A stretch of 29,787 nt of DNA, from positions 1-29,787 of the forward strand of contig JALNYP010000047.1 in NCBI GenBank assembly GCA_023229795.1. The letters run 5' to 3'. The notes beneath the pieces are model-generated. The model searched no databases. It had not been told where the DNA came from and saw only the letters and a program-made list of their open reading frames with translations. Source of the stretch: Syntrophobacterales bacterium. GTDB lineage: Bacteria > Desulfobacterota > Desulfobaccia > Desulfobaccales > 0-14-0-80-60-11. Positions 1 to 5,119 of the stretch are shown here, piece by piece; position 1 is the first letter of the stretch, and every line of letters begins with the position of its first letter. The position numbers were made by a program, and so were the translations under genes.

Positions 1-451
1 GTGCTGCCTTTTCCAACAGGTCGGCCACCGCGGCAGCCCGCAGCGCGGACAATTCTGTGTTGTTCCTGGGAGGCGCCGCGTTCCGCAATTCTCGAGGGTC
101 AGCAGTGCCATTGATAGTAATGAAAAATTTCTTTTTTTGGCGAAGTTCATATAAGATCGGCGCTAACATTTGCAGACGCTGTTTATCATCGAGGGACAAT
201 TCATATTTCATGGTTTCAAAAGTGACCCGGGGCTTTCCTTGAATTTGGATTTCCTTATCGATTCTGTTGGGGATGACCTCCATGTTACTTTTGGCAAGTC
301 TTGCCTGCAATAACTTAAGGAGCGCCTCCCAATCCTTAAGTCCAATATCTTTGAGCGCCTCTTTTTCATTGTTTAATTGCAGTATTTTCTCACCGAGGCG
401 CTGACTATCTTCCCAGTTATTGATATCATTATGGTGACACTCTGGTGACAA
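1..451 (-). CDS. OmpA/MotB-like C-terminal domain protein, partial (runs off left edge; 5' end unclear)
   Basis: An open minus-strand frame of 150 codons runs off the left edge. It reads as real protein: a charged helical or coiled-coil stretch (RLGEKILQLNNEKEALKD), then VTFETMKYELSLDDKQRL, then FFITINGTADPRE and ELSALRAAAVADLLEKA. The last blocks match the layout of the OmpA/MotB peptidoglycan-binding fold: a strand before a helix, a G-T/H-x-D-like loop, then L-S-x-x-R-A-x-x-V-x-x-x-L. The frame is closed upstream by a stop at 458-460 and has no good ATG; the first ATG lies near 285, inside the domain region, without a ribosome binding site. The only early alternative is TTG at 451, within the TGGTGACA octamer array. 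The gene may therefore have lost its 5' end, which would normally encode a membrane anchor. The domain assignment is by motif only. Confidence 0.55.
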   Translation of the reverse strand, partial: MSPECHHNDINNWEDSQRLGEKILQLNNEKEALKDIGLKDWEALLKLLQARLAKSNMEVIPNRIDKEIQIQGKPRVTFETMKYELSLDDKQRLQMLAPILYELRQKKKFFITINGTADPRELRNAAPPRNNTELSALRAAAVADLLEKAA

Positions 452-737
452 AAATAGTTATCTTGGTCAATTAATGGTGACATTTTTCCTAACATATTGA
501 TTATATTCATGTCACCATCTGGTGACACAAAAAAAATTAAGGACCCCAGACTTTTTACCATTTGATCATCTGATTCCCGCGGTTTTAAAAAATTGGGTAT
601 CATAAATTGGTGATACTCGGCTTACAGGTGATCTTCTTTGCGACTTTTAATTTGTCACAGAGGCAACCAGGGTAAATTCGGAGTTATTGATTTAATTATG
701 GTGACACCTGCTCCTTTGTCACCAGCATTTGGTGACA
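432..737. repeat. Array of eight TGGTGACA octamers, two arranged as perfect palindromes
   Basis: Direct copies lie at 432-439, 443-450, 475-482, 520-527, 699-706 and 730-737, and inverted copies at 510-517 and 717-724. The pair 510-527 is a perfect 8-bp inverted repeat with a 2-nt spacer. The pair 717-737 is a perfect 8-bp inverted repeat with a 5-nt spacer. The pair 432-450 is a direct repeat with an 11-bp period. The stretch 452-748 otherwise holds no convincing gene: a 76-codon minus-strand frame at 373-603 reads through the repeats and has no recognisable domain. The copies look like binding sites for a DNA-binding protein or iteron-like repeats; the binder is unknown. Confidence 0.7.
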
Positions 738-744
738 ATTTACA

Positions 745-1935
745 TAACCTATTGGAATAATTCGTTTTGACATCTGTAGGTATTGCTGTCTGCATCGTAG
801 TGGTATGTTTCACAATTAACTACCATTAAAAGCATTTGTATGCAGGGGTTCAAGTTTCTCAAGGATTTGGTCAGCCGTTTTGGTCCAGATAAAGGGTTTG
901 GGTTTTGTTCTTCCAGGTAAGCATTGATGGCCGTAATTAAATCCACAACACTGCGAAAGACCTCGCGGCGCAGGCGTTTTTGGGTAAGTTCGGCAAAAAA
1001 TCGTTCCACCGCATTCAACCAAGAAGACGAAGTGGGGATGAAATGGACATGAAAGCGGGGATGCCGGACCAGCCATTCCTTCACTTTCTTATGCTTGTGA
1101 GTGGCATAGTTGTCCGCAATCAAGTGAAGGTCCAACTCCTTTGGGGTGCTGCGGTCAATGAGACGCAAAAATTTTAAGAACTCCTGATGTCGATGCCGAT
1201 TCATGCAGGTGCCAATGACTTTCCCTTCCAAAACATTTAGGGCGGCAAACAAAGTTGTGGTGCCATGCCGTTTGTAGTCATGGGTCATGGTGCCGCAACG
1301 ACCTTTTTTGAGGGGCAGGCCGGGTTGACTTCGATCCAAAGCTTGAATGCCGGATTTTTCATCGACGCTCAGTAACAGGGCATGTTCCGGCGGGTTAAGA
1401 TAGAGTCCGACTACATCCCGAAGCTTTTCAGCAAAATGCGGGTCCCGGGAGAGTTTGAAAGTGCGCACCAGATGGGGTTTGATTTGATGAGCCGACCAGA
1501 TGCGGGATATCGTGGCTTGTCCCACCCCGGCCTGTTTCGCCATGGCTCGGGTGCTCCAATGCGTGGCATTCTTAGGCGTAGTCGTGAGGGTGGCAGTGAT
1601 AATCTCCTCCACCTTTTCCGGACCGTGGGTTCGCTTGCGACCGCGCCCAGCCTGATCCTGCAAACCCGCCAGGCGTTGCTGGGCAAACCGTCGGCGCCAC
1701 AGAGAGACCGACTTGACGCTGAGCCCCACCTGGCCCGCGATCTCCTGGTTTTCCTTACCCGCTGCGGCCAGCAAGACAATCCGGGCTCGCTGTACATCTC
1801 GGACCGTGGCTACCGCAGAGCGGACAATGGTTGCCAATTTTCCGGTTTCTTCCGGTGTCAAAGCTATGGGAATGGCCTTTCTCATCTCCGCCTCCTGAAC
1901 AAAAAGATATCATAAAGCGGAGATTATTAGAAGCT
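745..1935 (-). mobile_element. IS630-family insertion sequence
   Basis: The element is defined by its transposase gene. Its ends are approximate because I could not resolve convincing terminal inverted repeats. The only weak similarity is between the AATAATTCGTTTT-like end at about 752-764 and the reverse complement of the segment around 1914-1930. IS630 elements target TA dinucleotides, and TA occurs on both flanks. The flanks are AT-richer than the rest of the window. The fragment to the right looks like the tail of an interrupted or deleted gene. Confidence 0.7.
816..1885 (-). pseudogene. IS630-family DDE transposase, frameshifted near its C-terminus
   Basis: The start ATG at 1885 follows a clear AGGAGG. 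The N-terminus has a helix-turn-helix (EIAGQVGLSVKSVSLWRRR), a second winged-helix region follows, and then the DDE catalytic domain. Likely catalytic residues are D175 (SVDEKSG), D258 (HLIADNYATHKH) and E294 (WLNAVERFF). The family's C-terminal motif NPxPFxWTKTADQILEKL is not in the same frame: after NPNP at about residue 331 (near position 900) it continues in the -1 frame and stops at 816. The unshifted frame instead runs on to 749 with unrelated residues. With the shift the protein would be about 355 aa, normal for the family. The site contains A-AAC-CCA, which has the form of a -1 slippery heptamer, so this could be a mutation or programmed frameshifting. DDE residues precede the break. 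Confidence 0.8.
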
Positions 1936-1943
1936 AATTATGA

Positions 1944-2297
1944 ATCAATACACTAGCCAAGGCCGACCCAATTGCTGGCTTACCCATCCAGCTCCAATCT
2001 AAAAAATGCTCTGCGTTGGAAGAATGTCTTTATAAGGCAAAGGGAAGTTTAGACAGCGGAAAACTAAATTATGCCAGAGATTATGCTATTCAAGCTATTC
2101 AATTCGATCATAAAAATCAGACATCAAAATTGATGAATCGGCTAAGCACGTCATATACAGTATCAGATGTCCCACTACTGCGAGCGACACTCAATAACAA
2201 TAAACTAAGTTACTATTTTCAATTAAAGGATATGAACGAAGTTATAAAACTTGTTTACGGGCAATTATTCTACGACATTAATAAAGCACTTATCTGA
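1944..2297 (+). pseudogene. C-terminal fragment of a TPR-like protein cut at the IS630 element
   Basis: An open frame of 117 codons begins right after a stop next to the IS end and has no ATG; TTG at 2016 is the first listed start. It begins INTLAKADPIAGLPIQL and continues with ALEECLYKAKGSLDSGKLNYARDYA and AIQAIQFDHKN, which resembles one tetratricopeptide-like helix pair. The codons look real and are AT-rich, unlike the GC-rich neighbours. No matching N-terminal part is visible left of the element, so a deletion probably went with the insertion. It could instead be a short hypothetical gene using TTG. Confidence 0.4.
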
Positions 2298-2525
2298 TAA
2301 TGATATAGCTATGGTCTATAGTTCTTAAAACGTAGTTGGGAATTATTTATCTGACTATGCGGGGTTGGATAGATTAAACCATCTGATCCAGTTGAGACTA
2401 CGCTTTATGGCTCTGAATAGGTGTGTGGAAGTTCGGGTTCGGCACTTACAACTCGTTTCTGTCTTACTCAGCCGACAATGGAACCACCCCATACCCAATA
2501 CGGGATAGTACAGCGCAGATCCAGA
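2298..2525. other. Intergenic stretch without a recognisable gene
   Basis: AT-rich at first, then mixed composition. The only thing noted is that the minus-strand frame of the RyR remnant stays open here down to 2355, but with residues that look unlike protein. No promoter, repeat or RNA gene was seen. Confidence 0.5.
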
Positions 2526-2702
2526 AATCATGTCTTCATCAATCCTGCGCTCATGAGGGGGGAGTTCGTCCCAGGGGATGAGGTCATGATGCTGCTTTTT
2601 GTCATTGTTTCGCTTAGGGGCGTGGTCTTGATCCGGTTATGGTCCCAGGAGGTCATGGATGGTCACCAGGGCGGCATCGGCTTTAAGAAGTTGGGTGGTC
2701 AT
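2526..2702 (-). pseudogene. Remnant of a RyR-domain gene
   Basis: On the minus strand the segment 2618-2526 reads PKRNNDKKQHHDLIPWDE followed by LPPHERRIDEDMI. This matches the second half of the bacterial RyR repeat, whose family pattern is roughly G-P-x-R-x-x-x-K-x-H-x-x-L-x-P-[WY]-x-E-L-x-x-x-E-x-x-x-D. It lacks its own start. A preceding 21-codon frame (start at 2702, MTTQLLKADAALVTIHDLL) ends at a stop at 2637-2639. The two pieces are in different frames, and the downstream frame loses sense after about 2520. RyR-like domains occur in bacteria in nucleotide-signalling and conflict-related genes. Assignment is by eye, from one motif. Confidence 0.45.
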
Positions 2703-2741
2703 GGTGCGCCGTAGCTGGTGGCACGGCACCTTGAGCCTGGC

Positions 2742-3518
2742 CTAACGGGCCGCCGGTTTTTGCTCTGCGTTGGCTTTGCTTGGCTCGGGCTTGACCTCTG
2801 GAGCTGGGTCGGGTTTCTTCCCGGGCTCGCCCCCTTGGTGCTTCATCTGTTCCATGGCCATGGCCAGCTTGGGGTTAAGCTGGTGGGCCCGCTGAAAATG
2901 CTTACCCGCCAGGTTCTTATCGCCGAAGGCCTCCAACATCTGCCCCATTTCGTAATGATAGAGGGCGAAATCCGGTTCTTGGGCAAAGAGCAGGGTCAGT
3001 TCGCTGAAGGACTTTTTAGTCTCGCCCTTCATAGCGTAAACCCGGGCCAGGTCAAAGCGGGCATCGGCGTAGTCCGGAGAAGTCAGCAGGGCCTTTTCCA
3101 GGTTTGCCTGGGCCTGGGGCAATTTGCTCTTCTCCTTGTCCATCAGGTAAATCTTCCCCAACATGGCCTGGGCCTGGTAATTGTCGGGGTCCAACTCGAG
3201 CCCCTTTTTAAAGGACGTCTCCGCCTGGTCCAGGTCTTTCTGAAGGAACTGCACCTTGCCCACCCAGAAGTGCGTCTGGGGCACCTGGGGGGCCAGGGTG
3301 ACGCAGGCCTGGAATTCCTTCAAGGCCTCAGGGAGCTTGTGCTCCCGGAGCAGCTTCTGCCCCTGCTGGAATTTCTCCATGGCCTCCGGGGCCAGAGTGG
3401 GTTTGGGCCGCGCCTTTTTGGCCTCATAAGGGCTCACCGCAGAGCCGCACCCCGCAGCCCACATCCCCAACACCGTCACCATGACCAGCCAGATTATCGC
3501 TCTCTTCCCAGGTAGCAT
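2742..3518 (-). CDS. TPR-repeat lipoprotein
   Basis: 258 aa. The N-terminus has a short basic start, a hydrophobic segment and a lipoprotein-type cysteine at residue 24 (MWAAGC), so it is probably exported and lipidated. Residues about 44-215 form five consecutive tetratricopeptide repeats, with the typical A-x-x-x-F/Y...P spacing (for example DLDQAETSFKKGLELDPDN). The last 35 residues are Lys/Pro/Glu-rich and look disordered. An AAGGA lies about 10 nt before the ATG. TPR lipoproteins are usually scaffolds for envelope complexes; the partner cannot be told. It is last in the minus-strand series of exported-protein genes, separated from the previous gene by about 210 bp that includes a terminator-like hairpin. 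Confidence 0.85.
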   Translation of the reverse strand: MLPGKRAIIWLVMVTVLGMWAAGCGSAVSPYEAKKARPKPTLAPEAMEKFQQGQKLLREHKLPEALKEFQACVTLAPQVPQTHFWVGKVQFLQKDLDQAETSFKKGLELDPDNYQAQAMLGKIYLMDKEKSKLPQAQANLEKALLTSPDYADARFDLARVYAMKGETKKSFSELTLLFAQEPDFALYHYEMGQMLEAFGDKNLAGKHFQRAHQLNPKLAMAMEQMKHQGGEPGKKPDPAPEVKPEPSKANAEQKPAAR

Positions 3519-3684
3519 GCGTTATCGTCCTTTTATTAAAGTTCCGGGGTCTCAATCTGTCCTCAGGCCGCCGGAGGATACGGGTTTCAGAAAAGCGGGG
3601 CCAGGCCAGATTATCCGCCCGGCTCCGTCCAAGTTTGGCCGGAATACCGACGATCTTGCACCCACCCGGCCACCGGCCCGGAAA

Positions 3685-3713
3685 GGCAGGGGCCCGGCGT
3701 CCAAGCCCCTGCC
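3685..3713 (-). terminator. Hairpin, likely transcription terminator of the 3732-4358 gene
   Basis: GGCAGGGGC at 3685-3693 pairs perfectly with GCCCCTGCC at 3705-3713 around an 11-nt loop. In the minus-strand direction it lies 18 nt after the stop of the PEP-CTERM-like gene and is followed by TTTCC, only a short U tract. It is a strong stem but a weak intrinsic terminator by rule. Confidence 0.5.
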
Positions 3714-3731
3714 GCAGGGATAAGGATTAAC

Positions 3732-4358
3732 TCAGTTATGCTTCCGGGTCCGCCAGCCTATCAGGCCCAGGAACCCGGAGCCCAGCAGCCATACGGGCCC
3801 CGGCACCGGCACCGGCACGGCGGTCAACACATTGTAGTCAAAATAACCGCGGCTAATCCCGCCATCTGCCGCCTGGATGGTTACGCCCAAATCCAAGTTA
3901 TAGGTGCCGGCGGCCGGAGCCGTCCATTCCCAGGCTTGCCATAACACAAGCCCCCCATAGTTGCCCTGGAGAGCTGCCACATCAAGGCTCCAAACCTGGT
4001 TGCCGGAGATGGTCACGGAGGCGTATTCTCCCCCATATCCCGAGCTGCTGTCCAGGGAGGCATAGCCGCTGAGCTTGTCTCCGGCGTTCAGAGTCAGGCT
4101 TTGATCCAGGAAGACCGAGGTGCTGGGAGCGCCCGTCACTACGGCAAAGTAGGTCCCGTGCTGCGGGAAAAATTGACTCCCATCGGCCAGATTAGTGATA
4201 CTCGTAACCGCGGCGGCGCTGCCGCCGGCCCCGCCGCCGAGGGTCCAGCCGCTCAAATCCCCGGTTTCGAAGTCGCCGTTCACCAGGACTGCCCCGGCGA
4301 CGGCGCTGAGATTGAGGATGAAGAGCGCCGCGCTGATCAGAACCAATACCTTTTTCAT
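3732..4358 (-). CDS. PEP-CTERM-like exported protein
   Basis: 208 aa with an N-terminal signal peptide (MKKVLVLISAALFILNLSAV, cleavage near AGA). The middle starts with LVNGDFETGDLSGWTL, the opening typical of a carbohydrate-binding-like jelly-roll module, and is rich in Gly, Ser, Thr and aromatic residues. The C-terminus is a sorting signal: VPVPVPGPVWLLGSGFLGLI, then GWRTRK. That is a Pro-rich motif, a transmembrane helix and a basic tail, the layout recognised by exosortase. The motif is the P-V-P-G-P variant rather than strict PEP. AAGGAG lies 7 nt before the ATG. It is 31 bp downstream of a related gene, probably the same transcript. No exosortase gene is in the window. Surface or extracellular role, substrate unknown. 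Confidence 0.85.
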   Translation of the reverse strand: MKKVLVLISAALFILNLSAVAGAVLVNGDFETGDLSGWTLGGGAGGSAAAVTSITNLADGSQFFPQHGTYFAVVTGAPSTSVFLDQSLTLNAGDKLSGYASLDSSSGYGGEYASVTISGNQVWSLDVAALQGNYGGLVLWQAWEWTAPAAGTYNLDLGVTIQAADGGISRGYFDYNVLTAVPVPVPGPVWLLGSGFLGLIGWRTRKHN

Positions 4359-4389
4359 GATTTTACTCCTTGCGCATCAAGTCTATGGT

Positions 4390-5025
4390 TCAGGAGCGTT
4401 TTCTGAACCCCAACAGGGGCAGCAACCCCGTGGCCAGAAGCAGGACCGAACCGGGTACGGGAACGGCGGTAACCTGGATATCATCGAAAAAGGCGCGGCT
4501 GTGGGAAGCCGAATCCGGGACATCTTCCACCCACAGCCGCAGGGTGTAGGTCCCGGCGCCGGGGGCGGCCCAGGCCGTCCACTGTTCCCAGCCGGCGGAG
4601 TGGCCGTAGTCGCCCACATCAGAGACGCTCTTCGTCCACAGCTCAGCCAATTGGGTCCCGCCCTGGTCGTAGATCCGCACCGCCGCGAAGTCATTATTGG
4701 AGGATACATCCCGAGCTTCGAAATAGGCCCAGCCCGTCAGAGTGTCGCCGCTATTCATGGCTACGGCCTGGCTCAGGTTGGTGGACAAGTAGCCATCTTC
4801 GAAGGTGACCGTTGCAAAATATGACCCGCTTTGGGGCAGCACCGTGGCCTCCGGATCGAAAACAGGCTCCGAAGCCGACCGGGTAAAAATTCCGCCCGCC
4901 GACTGGGTCCAGCCGGCCAGGGCCGGATCGTCTTCGAAGCCGGGATTGATCAAGGCGGCGGCCGCGGCGCTCGCCCAGGCCAGGCAGCAGATGCCGACCA
5001 ACAGCCATGGTAACAGTCTTTTCAT
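4390..5025 (-). CDS. PEP-CTERM-like exported protein (second copy)
   Basis: 211 aa from ATG at 5025, chosen because AAGGAGGG sits 8 nt before it; a longer frame from 5049 would bury that site. A signal peptide (MKRLLPWLLVGICCLAWA) is followed by ALINPGFEDDPALAGWT, the same N-G/P-F-E-x-G-W opening as the neighbouring protein. The fold predicted from this is a jelly-roll, carbohydrate-binding-like module. The C-terminus VPVPGSVLLLATGLLPLLGF plus RKRS is an exosortase-type sorting signal. With the next gene it forms a paralogous pair (similar size, architecture and order of motifs), likely from an old duplication. It follows the cytochrome gene after a 94-bp gap containing a strong hairpin. Confidence 0.85.
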   Translation of the reverse strand: MKRLLPWLLVGICCLAWASAAAAALINPGFEDDPALAGWTQSAGGIFTRSASEPVFDPEATVLPQSGSYFATVTFEDGYLSTNLSQAVAMNSGDTLTGWAYFEARDVSSNNDFAAVRIYDQGGTQLAELWTKSVSDVGDYGHSAGWEQWTAWAAPGAGTYTLRLWVEDVPDSASHSRAFFDDIQVTAVPVPGSVLLLATGLLPLLGFRKRS

Positions 5026-5079
5026 GAGTTGAATCCCTCCTTTTCTCAATCACAGCGGGCCAACCCGCCATGGTTAGGG

Positions 5080-5108
5080 GCGGGCAGGAACCTACGGCTC
5101 CTGCCCGC
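5080..5108 (-). terminator. Perfect 10-bp hairpin between cytochrome and PEP-CTERM genes
   Basis: GCGGGCAGGA at 5080-5089 pairs perfectly with TCCTGCCCGC at 5099-5108 around a 9-nt loop. A second small hairpin GCGGG-CCAA-CCCGC lies at 5055-5068. The pair follows the cytochrome stop (5120) by 11 nt and precedes the next start by 54 nt. There is no T run, so it may be a partial terminator or an mRNA-stabilising stem that lowers expression of the downstream pair relative to the cytochrome. Confidence 0.5.
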
Positions 5109-5119
5109 AGGCGATGCGA

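Noticed and set aside
373..603. 76-codon minus-strand frame
   Set aside because: It reads through the octamer repeats and then antisense to nothing known; no domain or ribosome binding site.
2718..3515. 265-codon plus-strand frame
   Set aside because: Antisense to the TPR lipoprotein; Leu/Gly/His-rich and domainless.
3796..3820. Short GGCACC-like tandem repeat
   Set aside because: It encodes the VPVPVP sorting motif of the exported protein, so it is explained by coding; noted only in a finding.
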